Below, piece by piece: positions 1 to 12,839 of a stretch of DNA of 64,000 bases. The stretch is from Echinococcus granulosus. Lineage: Eukaryota > Platyhelminthes > Cestoda > Cyclophyllidea > Taeniidae. Every line of letters begins with the position of its first letter. Position 1 is the first letter of the stretch. The stretch covers positions 266,627 to 330,626 of the forward strand of contig NW_020170427.1 in NCBI RefSeq assembly GCF_000524195.1. Reading direction: 5' to 3'. Under the pieces are notes generated by a model, which saw only the letters and a list, made by a program, of their open reading frames with translations, made no database searches and was not told the DNA's origin. Both the position numbers and the translations under genes were made by a program.

Positions 1-20
1 TCTTCACAATGTCTGTGTAG

Positions 21-452
21 GACTACGCCTGGTTATTGCTTCTCATCTCTTCCTCCGACTGCCGTGGAAAACTGCGTCTCCTCTTTACGATCCACTCACC
101 GGAGTACCTGCGACCAGAGGACCGCAGTGGATTTTGGGAGCGACGCTCTGCACAATCTCTTCTCACCACCTCCTATGACCTCTCCCCACCTTACTACCCC
201 AGCGTCGGTGTGGAATGCACCGAAGAACTAACCGAAGAGATCACTGACACTGACTTTAGCAAGGCGTCTCTGCAGGAGGATGCGGTGATTTCTGCCGAAT
301 CCTCGGGCGTCTTGGAAAGAAACGGCAGTGTTCTTGGTATCGACCGTGAGCGTTCAGAAAGTATGCTTCCATTAAACACCGTCTATACGGGACCTATGGC
401 TTTGGAGAATCCCCCTCCGCTTCCGAAGTCCTCTTTCATTGATCTTTTGAAG
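21..452 (+). CDS. TBC1D8/TBC1D9-family Rab-GAP, penultimate coding exon (gene partial, 5' part outside window)
   Basis: This exon encodes 144 residues of the region C-terminal to the catalytic TBC domain in a TBC1D8/8B/9/9B-type protein; the family stimulates GTP hydrolysis by Rab proteins in membrane traffic. It opens after an acceptor AG at 19-20 and reads DYAWLLL..., with KLRLLFTIH early on, which resembles the KLQLLYKMH-type segment of TBC1D9. A long Ser/Glu-rich linker follows, then LPKSSFIDLLK at the end. The donor is AAG|GTCAGT, with GT at 453-454. The phase-0 join to 2867 gives FIDLLK/TINFLLL, which fits the family's continuous helix. The in-frame TAG at 18-20 belongs to the intron and explains why no upstream coding is open. 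The family is assigned from remembered similarity, and choosing between TBC1D8 and TBC1D9 is beyond what is visible. The TBC catalytic domain itself is not in the window. Confidence 0.68.
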
Positions 453-2866
453 GTCAGTAGCACTTCATCTGAATTACACAGCCAATATCTGCATTCTGTC
501 GATCTTTTAATATTAGCACTCCCAGAGAGCAGTTTTTTATTGTTCTTCTTCTAGAAACTTGCTTTCACTGTCAACAAAACCGTAGAAATAGTGTTTCCTT
601 ACTCAATTTTGATTCAAAATGTTTCATTACTAAGTTGAATTGAATACTCCTGCTCATTTTGATACTTGTGACTTGTTTTATTTGGTGATTGGTGTCCAAG
701 GTTGGCTCTACTTAGAGTGCCCATGGAATGCGATCCGAGTTAAGCATGATCATTCGTCACTATTCCTAACACTTGGATTTAATTTATTTCAAATTTGTTG
801 ATTTGTGTGGTAGGTCTTAATTTATTTGCCTATCGCCTCCTTCAGTACAAGCATGACAAATGGGCTACCATAGCTTCATCCCTACCTTCCCATTAATACC
901 TGCATTACTCGGCCAGCCAAAAGGAAGGGATTTTTCTCCGATTCTCATGTACCACGCTTGAATTCTCATTCGTATTATTCCTAAGCATAGATTGGCAATT
1001 CCTTACGTTCACCTCTTGGTAATGTGACAACCGACGAAATCATGCCAGAAATTAATTTTTGTCACTTGGAGTAGTGAGCTGAGTCATCATTTCAACTCAG
1101 TCATGACATCTGAATGATCAGCATTCCCTTGTTGATAAAGGTGGAATTTCACTTTACAATCCTACTTTTCTTGGGACTTTTTTATATTCGCTACACCGTG
1201 ACATTTATGTTCCTGTACTGATCATAAAACTTATTTTTAACCCTATCCCTTAGCAATTTAATTCAATGTGACCTCCCTCCTCAAGCCGCTTAATTGCGAT
1301 TTTGCTGGCACGGTTTGAGGTGGAATACCAAGGTCATCCACTGGAAGGAAGAACACCGACCGCAGTACAAACAAGAGGAAGGGAGGCGAGGTCCAACAAA
1401 TAGACAATGTAAATTTGAGGTTTTTCGACCGCCTTAATGACTGGCTGAGAGATTGCCCTGCTCTGATAAGCAGCCACGAGGCGCACAAGGACATGTAGTG
1501 CCAGCAGCAAAAGCAGGAGTAGGAGGGAGGGAGGTAGAGATGAAACGGTGCTAGTAACTGCGCAATTTGCTTACTCCCTCTGCTCCATTCTGGTGGTGTT
1601 GTTGTTGCCATTACTCATAATGTTGTTTTTTGAACCACACTGCGCCACTACCATTCATCGGGTTGCTCATTCTGTCTCATTAAACATTGTCTGTAGGATT
1701 GATCTCTCCGGCAATCCGTAGATTCTGCAAATTATGAACACTGCCAGCCTTCTAACCATCTAACGGCGTAGTTTAACTTTGGTTTACATTGTCAGCTAGT
1801 GATACACGATTGTGCTTTGACAGAGGAAATCCAAGTAGCACCACCATGGACTTTGCCCACACGTCTTAGTCATGGGGGATAGTGAATTCACGCATTAAGC
1901 CACCAGTCATGGGGCGCCTGATTCACCTCTCTCCCTTTTTTGTCTTTACATGGCCCTGTTAACAATATGGCTTGCGATATGCTCTCTTTTCAACTGCCAT
2001 ATCAACGAGTGGGTTAAGGCGCAACTTCAGTGATCAGTACGTCAGGTTTAATGGACGTCTGCTCAACTCTTATTTGTCCTGGCGGCCTCCGCCTCCTCAA
2101 AGCTTATGATGACGATGACGTTGAAGTCCTTCTCTGATTGGCTTCTCATTCAACCACCGGCCCATCCACCCTTTCACTTGGGTTTTTTTTTCGCTTAGGA
2201 CATGTAGTCTTCCCCTCCCCTTAAGGCCTTTGATACATACTGGAGATAATTCAATTTTACTCGCTTTGATATTGATATGGCCTCGCCTCCCTTGTGTTCG
2301 TTTTTTGCAAAGCCCTGCACCCATGTAAAAAGGAATGAGCGTGTCTGCGCGCCTTCGTCGATAAGGCTACTGATTGAGGGAAGGAAAAAATCGCTGGCTC
2401 TGTGTTAGCTCCAAAACTTGGTTACCTCCTCCCTGCGCGCCTACCGGACTAATATGCTGGAGCCACCTAGCTGTCCGAGTGGAATCTGAAGTATCATTTC
2501 AGCTATATGTGTCAATTATCACTGATCTTGAAAACTCGCGATATCTTCAGCGTCTGATTCCTACTATCTGAATCATCGCAACAATTTCGGTTGTATTATG
2601 TGCTTTGTTTTGAAGTGGGAATTAAATCTAGGGTGGCAGCATCTCAGCCAGGTTATCTATCAGCTCGATTACTCTTTCAGATGTCCCCATGTGAGACTGG
2701 TCTCCTGCCAATGTGCCATAAAAACGCATCCATATTTTTAGGTACACAGGACAGATTCATGAAAAATTCAGTCCGAAGAAATAGTGGCGTGTTATTTACG
2801 TTAAACAAAAGACACGTTTTTATAATTTGACCATGGTGAAAGGTGAAATAGTGCCGTACCTTGTAG
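453..2866 (+). other. Intron between the last two exons of the TBC1D8/9-like gene
   Basis: The intron starts GTCAGT at 453 and ends TTGTAG at 2866, 2,414 bases long. The short open frames inside it, on either strand, show no domain, signal sequence or splice logic, and none is supported as a gene. I see no TRIM copy in it. Confidence 0.65.
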
Positions 2867-3145
2867 ACAATCAACTTTCTCCTGCTGAATAATCGAAAAG
2901 GCGACCACGATTTGCTTCATGCACTGGCGAGACTCGGCCAGCAGTGTCAGCTGGCTGTCATCAAACGCAATTCAGGCCTGACAGAGAGTGGGGACACGAC
3001 GAACGCTGTGTGGGAAATTGACTTCAATGACTTCATGGCGGCGGCCTTTGCTATTCCAACATTGGTAATGGCTTTTAGCCAATGGTTTTCTTTGGCAAAG
3101 CGAATTCCTGAGGCCAAACAGTTTTTATCCTTCTCATCATCTTAA
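2867..3145 (+). CDS. TBC1D8/TBC1D9-family Rab-GAP, terminal coding exon
   Basis: This terminal exon encodes 92 residues plus a TAA stop and begins after TAG at 2864-2866. Read in phase 0 from the previous exon, it continues FIDLLK-TINFLLLNNRKGDHDLLHALARLG. Further on it carries WEIDFNDFMAAAFAIPTLV, which resembles the C-terminal W-x-I-x-F-x-x-F-x-A...P-x-LV segment of TBC1D9-type proteins. Length (279 nt, divisible by three), phase and the order of the two motifs all agree with one gene. The 3' untranslated region is not clear: I find no AATAAA between the stop and the retroelement that begins near 3637; only the weaker variant GATAAA occurs near 3571. Alternative: another EF-hand/TBC paralogue of the same family. 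Confidence 0.68.
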   Translation, partial: TINFLLLNNRKGDHDLLHALARLGQQCQLAVIKRNSGLTESGDTTNAVWEIDFNDFMAAAFAIPTLVMAFSQWFSLAKRIPEAKQFLSFSSS

Positions 3146-3636
3146 CTGTCTTTCATTGCTTATCTGATCACCTGTCGATTTCTTCTGTTTTCAAATCATC
3201 TGACTTTGTAATCGTTTTCACATGTTGGGCAACGTCATGTCAAGGAAATAGACATACTTATCCATAAGTTTCTCTCGTTACCTCTTCGTTGACCTGCAGT
3301 GAACTACATGCAAGCCAATTTTTCTCTTCCATTACTTGCTTATCGGCGCCTACAATGTTTGAAGTCTCCGACGTGAAAACGAGCTAATTTTCATGGCATG
3401 GCGGGAATAACCGAGACAAGCAACCCACAAAACTTTCAAAAACACGCCATCACAAGAACAAATGGCGATCTCGGCAAACGCAGCCACGTGAGGAAAAGAG
3501 GATTTGAAGAAGTGAAGCGAGCGGTTTAAAGTGGTTTCATGCTATAGTTCCGTCTATATACGGTTGACTTGATAAATTTGAATCTCGCGTAGGCGGAACT
3601 CCGAGTTGTGTTGATTCTGAAAGCCTTGTTAATCGT
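3146..3636. other. 3' flank of the TBC1D8/9-like gene
   Basis: This stretch probably holds the 3' untranslated region. No canonical AATAAA, repeat or second gene is visible; the only poly(A)-like hexamer is GATAAA near 3571. Confidence 0.4.
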
Positions 3637-4348
3637 TGTTAGAGTACTTTAAGTCTTTGCTTAACTCTCGGTCATGGTAGGGGGTCACCTAGGACTCTGC
3701 GACTGCGCCCCCGCTAGGCAGCATGGCCTCCGGGTTGTGCCAGTGGTTCCCCAGCACTTCTGCACGTCGGCAATATATGTTCCGCCAGAGTATTCTGTGT
3801 TCTTTCGTCCTCAGGGAAGCCTTGCCATGATGCGGTTGTCTCAAAATGGACTCAATCCTATGGGGCAGGTATCATGATTTCTACCGCTAGGTAGTAGACA
3901 GCATATGCAGCGAATGGAAGAGTCGGTGACGACCCCTAACAGAAAGGTTGGAAATGACGTCTACCTACTGCTGTGCTTTGAACTAGCACTAGCAGTGACC
4001 GTGATCTATCTGGGAAAGTTCGTCACGGAGCTGTCCATGGTACCTATGTGCAGGTGTCAATGTAGTGAACACGCGACACTTCCTCTACCTCTACTAGCTG
4101 GATATAATTCCGATCAATGTTTGGATGAGTAGCACTGAAGTGAGGGCAAAGCGGAAAGGAGGGAGATGCGCAAAATCTTTTTTTTGCTAGAGAACCATTT
4201 TAAATCCCGTCTCTTGTTAAATGACTGGGCGTTTGGGCCATTGTTCCTGCTACTAGCATGGGGCATGAGTGAAGGCCAGCACATTCCATCGCCCCTTCCT
4301 CCAGTGTAGTTCCCAAAATGGACGAAACTCTGGATTCAGTGAAATTGC
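3637..4348 (+). mobile_element. TRIM-type LTR element, 5' LTR plus internal region, 3' end missing
   Basis: This is the leftmost copy of the window's main repeat. The 5' LTR spans about 3637-3830 and contains the family marker GGCAGCATGGCCTCCGGG (3718-3735) and the stretch CGTCGGCAATATATGTTC. The internal part has the blocks ACCCCTAACAGAAAGGTTGG near 3936 and GGGAAAGTTCGTCACGGAGC near 4011. Homology is lost near 4348, before any 3' LTR. It has no coding capacity. Confidence 0.85.
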
Positions 4349-5021
4349 GAACACAAATTTTGCCATGCTTCTGCCTTTAGATTGATCTAGCATTCATGAC
4401 CTAAGAAAGGACTCCGATTTATTCCTTAAAAGCACTTCAGCATCAATATTATAATACTTCTTTTCGTTTTTTTACTCCCTAAATAGCTTACACCAATGAT
4501 TTGGTCGATAGAAAGTGGTATTATAGGGAAAATTGGAATTGCTGAATACCTTTAATTAAGGGGTCAGTCGTACGATTTCTTTGTGGGTGGCAACCCTCTT
4601 AACTAGTCATAATCGTGCATGTCTCTTCTGACCGCCGCTGTATTTTTAAGCAATTATTAAAGACCTACCACACTTGAGCCGCAACGAACTGCTATGATCA
4701 AAAATGGACATAGTCAAACGAAGAAAAACTTCATACTTAAAATAATTTTGATGATTAAAACTATCTCTGCCGATTCAGCTTCCCAATTTGAAGCTGTGAC
4801 GACAGTTGCCTTTGATTTATCTTCCTATTCAATGTTTATTTCACATTCCCACCGTTTGTTGATGCAGTTTGTAGAAGAGATTCAGACGCTGAAATTCTAA
4901 CAATTGCTTTTCTGACCAATAAGTCTTCTGGAAGTTTAACTTAATATAGAAATGAACAAACCCACGAAAACGATGGTCTTGAATAGCTTGCCATTTTATT
5001 CTAGCAGTGAATGAGTGCTGG
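4349..5021. other. Spacer between two TRIM copies
   Basis: AT-rich unique sequence. The 68-codon open frame at 4694-4900 has no recognisable feature, and nothing else is supported. Confidence 0.4.
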
Positions 5022-5996
5022 TGAAAGGCTTTAATTGGTTAAATCTAAGCTTCGGTTTCTCGGGTATTAAACACTCCTTTGTACTTCTACTGAAGGCAAT
5101 GGCCTCTAGGCCCTGCCTGTAGCTCCTCTCCCAGTCCTTCTGTACACCGGCAATGCATTTTCTGTCCTAGTATCACGTCTCCGCCCGTCTTCGGCGGAAA
5201 ACAAACCCGACCTTAAGAGGCATTTACCCTGATCTCTATTGCTGAATGCCAAATCTTAATTTGTCAGAAGAGGGGTATATGCCGCAAATGGGAGAATATG
5301 TAATAACCCTTAACGGAAGGGTTGAAAACTGCGTCTTCCTTTGGCAGGAATATCATTAATGATTGAAGCTGCGCTAGGCCTAGTCGTGAACCTTCGGAAA
5401 AAGTTCGTTACGGAGCCGTCTACGGGATCTGCGTGAAGATGTCAATTTAGTAAACGCGTGATACCTCCTCCACCTCTCTGCTACCTGGAAAGAAATTACA
5501 TAGATAAATAAATATAGTTGGGCAGCACTGAAGCAAGAACGAAACGGAAAGGAGGAGTAGACGCGAACCCTTATCCTCACAAAACTATTTTAAATTTGGT
5601 CACTTTTCCAATGACTCGAATTTTAGAGCAGTGCCCTTACGACCAGCGATGGACATATGAGGTGGCTAACACATCCCCTTCCCCCAATACAGGTCCCAAA
5701 CAGGACAAAACTTTAGATCTAGTGAAATCGCCAAGAGGTATCGGTGACGCTGCCATCAGCTACCTTCTCATTTGCATGCAAGCTTGACGACTGGCGGGGA
5801 TGGTTGGTGGGGGCTTTTCCTACGGCACCGGCTACATTGTTATGGCCGATGCGAGAGGTTGATCAAGGGGAGCGCTGTGGACGACGCTCAAACAGGTGAG
5901 GGATTGTGTCATACTTCGATTGTTTGTCTACCTCTTCGTTTTGGTCTCGAGGGTACTTGAGGCTCCACCTTTGTGCTTTTTACTGGGCGGTACTCG
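5022..5996 (+). mobile_element. TRIM-type LTR element, 3' LTR truncated
   Basis: The 5' LTR (from about 5022) carries TGGCCTCTAGGCCCTGCC and CACCGGCAATGCATTTTCTG. The internal region is complete in its conserved blocks, for example AAAAAGTTCGTTACGGAGCC near 5398 and CAATACAGGTCCCAAACAGG near 5684. A purine-rich run precedes the 3' LTR start (TGTCATACTTCGATTG near 5908). The 3' LTR breaks off at about 5996, inside its GGGCGG block. Open frames reported here (5518-5960) are accidental and non-coding. Confidence 0.87.
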
Positions 5997-7273
5997 AATG
6001 TGACATCTTTACATTACTGGCAAAGCTCCTTATTTAAATGGCTCTAAGTTCTATCTGGTGAGGTAGGTCTAGATGACGAGAACAGTTCGTTGTCAATACT
6101 GTAAACAGATTAAGAAATTTTTCTGGGACGTTGTCATGCGATAAGTCTGCTGAAGGAAGCTGTGTTAGTTGAAGCTGGGCGAGTCCTCACTACTATGGAA
6201 AACAGTATTAATTTGATGAGAGAAGGATAATATTTGAGCCAAAATATTACAAAATATCAACTTTTGTAACTCCAAGTTGGAGGAAGATTGAAACAAAATC
6301 TGAATTTTCAAACAGTATATGCTCTTGAATAGATGTCGGCTCCTGACAAGTGAATGCATTTTCACTCTTTTTTTACCTTCTTTTTCCTCCAGGGCTATTT
6401 GGCACCTTCTCCCCCCACATTTGTTACAATTGTTCATTGTCTCAGTGGCTGGAGATGAAAGATTCAGCTTCACTCCACTGTTCCCATTTTCGGTCATTGT
6501 TCTGGTCAAGGTGTCTTTTGAATAACCAAGTATTTGTCTGCTAACAATGACAATTCCAGCTACTATCCCGAGGGATTGTTCTCCAATATGATTGCCCTTT
6601 TCGGGAAAATAGTCTTCTATAAGCAGTGGCGCTTACAGGAGATGGTTACTCTAGGGCAACCGCAGCAGAACTTTACCCAGAAGGGATCCAGAGATCTCTG
6701 AAATCTCACATTTGGAATTTTTCAAAATCTCATTTTGGTCTGCTGGAATAGTCATTCTATTTAATTATTTCTGATTGGAATACATTAGTTAATCCGTTCG
6801 CCTGAAGATGATACCCAATGTGAGACCATCTGCGAAGATTAAACTTGAAGGTTTATTGTCGTCAAAATTACCCCTACACGACTGTCACATTTATCAAGCA
6901 TCGGATTACTTCTTTGGGACAGCAAAAACCCAATTTTGACCCTACAAGGCGTAATTTAGTGTTAAAAGGATTAAACGCTATTTTTAGTCACCAACTCAGT
7001 AAATCTGTTAAATGGTATCATTCCGGTGCTTCCCATCATACTGATTGGCGTGCCATTATTGGTGGTTGCAGTTCACGTAGCGTCGTGTCTCGGATCCCTC
7101 CGCACGTCAATTTGATCGCAAATCCAATTTACCTTCAAAAGCCTTTTGAAAAAGCCGTATAGATTTCACTTCTAATGCATAAAAAATACGAAACATTTTT
7201 CTATCCTAGAGGCGAATATGCGTAGTTTGGTACTTTCCAGCAAATCCACGAAAAATAAAGGTGCGGACTTATA
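5997..7273. other. Unannotated spacer
   Basis: I see no repeat and no gene. The open frames at 6165-6509 (minus) and 6845-7162 (plus, 105 codons) lack a recognisable domain, a signal sequence or a convincing splice context. Confidence 0.4.
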
Positions 7274-7455
7274 TGTATCTATTACTTTGATTTTTAGACT
7301 CTCAGTTTTGGTAAGAGGTCAGCTGGGGCTCCGCCATTGTACCGCTCCTTGGCGGCGTGGCCTCCAGGCCGTGCCAGTACCTCTCAAGCCCTTCTGTGGA
7401 TCGACAATGCATAGTCTGTCTGAGTATCGCCCTCTCTAGTCTTCAAGGAAGTCCA
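7274..7455 (+). mobile_element. TRIM solo LTR
   Basis: A single LTR of the family. It starts TGTATCTATTACTTTG and contains GGCGGCGTGGCCTCCAGGCC and GATCGACAATGCATAGTCTG. It loses similarity after the TCTTCAAGGAAGTC block, and no internal region follows. Solo LTRs arise by recombination between the two LTRs of a full element. Confidence 0.85.
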
Positions 7456-10400
7456 TAATGAAACCCCTGCCTTGAAATCAATCCATCAATAGGAACAACT
7501 CTTGTTTAGTGGACACTATAAGGCAGTCGAAAAATCGTCAAAAGAAGAAAAACTCTTTGAATTACAAAATGCCCAGATATGCCCAGTCTGGCTGGTATAA
7601 CTGAATGATAAGTTCTACTTTACATAGATGCAACAAATGTGCTTTTAATGCACGTCCAAAATAGACGCTTGTGCGGATTAGACAAGTGAAACTTCGTACT
7701 TCAAGGAAGGATGAACCAAGCTATGCTCCGAATCCTTTTGCAAAAAGCGACTAAATAGCTTATTCCAAATGAGATCAGGGTTTGAATGAGGTGTACTGTA
7801 ATACATAATTGTTTAAATATACTTTTTGGGCGCGAGGCAGTGAGCAAATACAAACCTCTTGACGGATTCGATGCTGTCGGTTTCTGAGGATGAGGAGGAA
7901 ACCCATCCCCCCAACATCATTAACCGTGATACTTCTGTACCCCCTTATTTATCGCTACCTCATCAAAGCTGATCTTTGTCCAACTCCTCTGCTCATTTCA
8001 GAGGTGGAAGAGGGCAACACCGAATGTATTGTAGCATAACCCCCGAATACAAGTAGTCCGCCTTTACAAAGTGTGTACGGTAGGCCAGGTACTTCGATTC
8101 AGGACCAAAATTCCTTCTCTTTTTAAAATGAAAATGATAATATAACGCCAATAAATATTAAAATATGGTCAAGGTTTGGTTAGCGACAAAATATATGCGT
8201 AGTTTTTACCACACCAATAGAAAGCGATGTTGGAAGGTCAAGGTGCTAGTATGTCGGGGGAGTCGAATGCCAACTGCGTAAACAAGCTTAAAACGCCTCG
8301 ACCGTTGCGGATAAAAATGAAATAAGTCTACCATAGTAGAATAGACTTTGTGCGCCCATGTAATGGAATTTGTACTTCCAATGCCTCTTTGACGAGGAGC
8401 TTGGGATTTACACCTAGCAACTCACGCTCTTCCTTGTCACTCAACTGTCACCTTTGGGCTGTCTAGGGTGGCACAGAGGAGATTATTATTTCATCATCTC
8501 GGCCATGTTTTATTTCAAGTCTTAGTAGGTTGGATAAATGCCACAGTAGCAAAAGTTCAACCGCTATCAGACGTTCCACAAATTGCTACTCCCGTCTTGG
8601 GAGCAACCTCATTTATAGATAATAAAATTGTGGGTAAATTTGGCTACAAAACTTAAAAACAGTACTTTGATTTGAGTCGAAAATGTATATGTGGAGGTGT
8701 ATTGGTCTCTTCACGACTCGAAATTTCCTCCAATGGCGTCACCTCCCCATGTTTTGTGTATTCATTGGGTCGTATAATCTAGCTTTAAGACAAATTAGCA
8801 ATTTCCTGGAATCAATGAAATAACAATAATCTAATGTCCGAGTGTCTTGTAGCCTTTTGAACCGATTTGGTACTGTGTCCGCAGAAAATTTTCAAGTCGA
8901 CTTGAAATATGCATCCCACATTCAAGATTCGACATGGCGTCCTGTGTCAAGAAAGTCGAAGGTACACCACCGTAATTCAGGCACTCCTTCAATGGATTAC
9001 TTGAAATAGGCGAGGTTGGCTGCTGAGTGGGTTGAACAAGTTGTTAATTCCCCACTCTTTATCTATTGACTGAAGGTTGAAGCACCATTATACCAAGAAT
9101 CACGACGAATCGACCAACCGCTAGAGCATACTGTCTAGCCTACAAAGATAAGTGGCGAGTGAGCGTTTGATAATGTGACTCTCCATGTAGTCGAAAGTTG
9201 GTGCGAGGCGCAGCACGGTGGAAAGAACGGTGGAACGACCAACCAAGAGAGCGATCGAGAAGCACTATTTAGTGTATAGTACGCATTTCCACTTCTTTTT
9301 CACACCAATCCATTATCACTTTTTAGAGAATTTCTAGCATATTCACTTCTTAGAGCGCGCTTGCTAAAGAACTGCCAGCTGCATTGGTAATGTGGAACTG
9401 CATTAGGCTGAGAGATGGAAATGAATCGCTGGTGGTTAATCTTCAAGATCTGATGTTCAAACGGGTCTATCAGGAAGATCTAAAGCAGGAATATTAAAGT
9501 GGTAAAGTAAATTAGGGATAATAAACGGGGGAAGCAAACTGCATCGTCGTCCGCCGATCAGCTGAGTCGATGGCACTTATGAGACTATGCAATCCACAAG
9601 GTAGTTGACAACCATTCCAACTGGAGTGCACGTCTCGTAAGCATTTACGACTTCAGGTCAGAAAATCATTTACACTCCTTTAAATAAAAGAATTATATTC
9701 AAGAAGTATGGCTCACGAGACATCAAATTCGGGTGTCGCACACAAATGTATACCAAACGTCTTTGCGTCAAAAGCCTTACATGTAGAAAATGTCGCTAAT
9801 AACCAAAAGAACTGTCTAAATGGAATAAGCAAGACACAACGTAGTTATCACCAAGCCTTATAGAAGACGGCAGAATCGTCTGGTTCTGTCTGAACCTGAA
9901 AGGTGTTTATGATAGCGTTATTAGCATGCTCACTATGACTTAAAAAGCAGTCCCCCTGCACACCTACGTGAGTGGTTTAAATTGCCGTCTGGTGGAGGCC
10001 GAGAGGGAGAGAGAGGGAGGACGAGGTTGCCCTCACTCTCCTGCTCTCAGGAGATGCGTATGGATAGAACGCAGTTAATTGAACAGCCTCTCATTTCGAC
10101 TAAATGACATGACTTAATAATTCATGACTGAAATCCAATTAGGCTTTATGTTCAAATATCCCAATTCAGTCTACTTACTTGAATTGTGGCTAAGTGAAGT
10201 TACCTCTAAAGCCAATTAGGTGAGACGATTTCCAATTGATGTTTAGGAAATAGATTTTATCCTAAAACCAGGAAAGTAACACTGAGAAGGGGAGGAAGAT
10301 ATGGGCAGGCTTTTCAGTCGTGAGGAACGACTGCTTGCGACCCTTGGCAATCTCGCAGCTCGATGTTAGGCTTACCGTAAAAGAAGAGAGTAAGGATGTA

Positions 10401-12839
10401 AATAATACGAGTTTATTTATTAAGGCGTGAATGTATATTTGTACAACGTTAGGAGTTTTATCGCATTCCTTTAAGGAAAACAACCAATGCGCTCATTTAA
10501 TTGCCTCCGTCCCGTCAATGGAGAGAGAGCGAGAAGAACTTAATAAACATCTGCCATTCTGGCAATAAATACCATTGGACAGGCCTACAAATTTCCCCTA
10601 ACATACAAAACGGGGCAATTCAGCCTTCCTACGTCTAGCGTGTACTCTTACCTCCGTCCGAACTAAAATAAATTGACGCAGGAATACAAGACACCTTCGA
10701 GTTAGAAGAGAAGTGTATGCGAATGACTTTCTGTAATTTTTGTATCGCTATTCAGGCTGGTTCCGGTCCACTACAGGGCAACGGGAAAATCGTTCACTAT
10801 GACAGTGGTAAGCAGTCATGCCCCTGGCAACAATACCCACTTTAACTCCATCCACATTTACTTGTTACAATTTGTGGCAACCATAAAATCATCAGAATCC
10901 TTATGTCAGCCACATTTTATGAGACTTCGTCGAGGTTGTAATTTAACACAAGTGGAAACAGTTGTCGGACGAACAAGGAGGGCATAAAATTCGAGTTAAC
11001 GAATATAAGAAAGAGCACACTAGACAATGGGTAAATAAAATTTTACTGTCACCGGTCGCGTAGGCGAGATAGCGTGCTGCTCTTAATTAACGCCCGTAGT
11101 TGGCATTTACTGGGCTTTAGATAGGTTGTTTTGCACAATTCATGCAGCGAGACACTTCTCAAACAAGCCAGTACGAATATTTAATATCTCAATGATAAGA
11201 AAGGAATGGTGGCATTACCTGAAGCCCAAAAGTGGGCTGGCAGATTTTGGCAGAAAGGAACCCGCAAAGCTTAGTCTACCGCTGCCTAAGGGCAACACTT
11301 TAATGGTGCATCGAATGAGAGGTATGACTATCAACAAGCTGGCCAATATGAAGTGAAGCGAGACAGAGACAGAGAGGATAGACGAATGACAAGTAGTAGG
11401 AGAGATGCAAAAAAAATACACAAGTTTGCACAGAACGTACCGCACAAGCTCACCTTCTCTGCATCTAGTCTCGTTGCGACCAGTTCTCTGGGATGGGCAA
11501 TCAGGGTGTGCTTGGCATAAACCTTTGCCTACCTCGCCTTCTGTGCCTTTTCCTTCTCCTCCGCCTCACCCTCATCCTCACCACCACCGCACCACTTAAT
11601 AACTACCGCAGACAAACAAGCAAGCGAGAAGAGGGCACGCACTCATGCACCCGCGCACGCACCAACACATGTCCATGCATGTGAGGAGAACAACAGCTCA
11701 CGTTTTCCCTCCTCTCCCCTCGCCCCTCTCTCCTCACAGCATTTCTGGCTTGCCAAGACGTGGGACAAACAGGTCTCACGTGTGCATGTCTGACCACACA
11801 ACAGCCCTCTGGCACAATTACGTGATCATTGTATGTGTGTGTGCTAACTACTTTGATGGGCAAAAAAGTTTGTCCGGCATTATTTAGGTGGGATGGAGGG
11901 AAGGGTAAGGAGACGCCTTATCAAAGGTCCTTTAGCTACACGTGGAGAGTGTATCGTGGGTTAGCTTCGTGCGCAGACTACCATAAAGGTGGATTAATTG
12001 CTATTTCTTCTATGAGAAAGAATTGACCACCTTTTGTCCACAAGGTTGTATGTGCTTCAGCTCAACCTAAAAGCCTTATGCTAATTTATATCCTTCCAGC
12101 TTCCAGCCAGGGACAGTACTCGCAGACCTTGTGTAGACTTGCATACACTTCAAAGAAATTCATATCCTTAAAACCCATTCCCACTTAAACCAAATTCTTA
12201 GTAGCTTCATTGAAGTAATCTTCTTTTTGTCACGGCAGACAAAAAAAAACACTGTGAAAGAAGGATTAAAGACTCAGGGGGTCAAAAGGTAAGGTTCACT
12301 AAATCAAACCCTGATTAGCTGTGATTAAGTAAAGCTTCCTTGGAGTCTAAGGGAGGTGAACACTTTCGTGAACCAGTCATATTTAGAAGTAAAATCGAAT
12401 AATTTAAAAAGGTCCTTTGTAACAGCCTGGCTACTTTCATTATTATGGCTTGAAAATAACTGAGGCATCAACAAAGGTGACTACAGTGGGATTAGTACAT
12501 GTAACGCTTGGGAAAAGGAGGCAAAGTACTGGAGTGGGGAGTTATTTGCCCTTGGCCAAAGCCGATATCGCCTCCAGCGTGGGTGGGCACCAACCGCGCC
12601 AGTAGCGGTACAATTTCTGGCGCAGCTTCACGCCTCCGTCACAGCTTAACCACATAGATGAAAAAAACAATATTGAAAACTTTAGCGTGGTATTTAAAAA
12701 TGCTTCAAAAGACAAAAAGTGCATTCAATTTACTTATTTCTTAACTATTATTATAAAACCAAACGCGTTCATTTCCTCCTTATGATTCATAAATTTTTTT
12801 CTCTAAAAGCAATCTATTGTTTTTTATTATTGTGGCAAC
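7456..12839. other. Gene-poor spacer, 5.4 kb
   Basis: No gene or dispersed repeat that I can support. A G/A-rich run lies near 10000-10020, and a C/A- and C/T-rich low-complexity tract lies at about 11540-11740. The latter produces several overlapping artificial open frames on both strands. Confidence 0.45.

Noticed and set aside
5518..5960. Two plus-strand open frames of 89 and 62 codons
   Set aside because: They lie inside the TRIM internal region, and other copies have stops and indels there.
6165..6509. 114-codon minus-strand open frame
   Set aside because: Ser/Leu-rich with no domain, and plus-strand frames overlap it; consistent with chance in AT-rich DNA.
11405..11887. Cluster of overlapping His/Pro/Thr-rich open frames on both strands
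   Set aside because: All come from C/A- and C/T-rich low-complexity DNA.
12541..12660. Possible further TRIM LTR fragment
   Set aside because: Only a CGCGCCAGTAGC-like word matches, and it does not align over a meaningful length.
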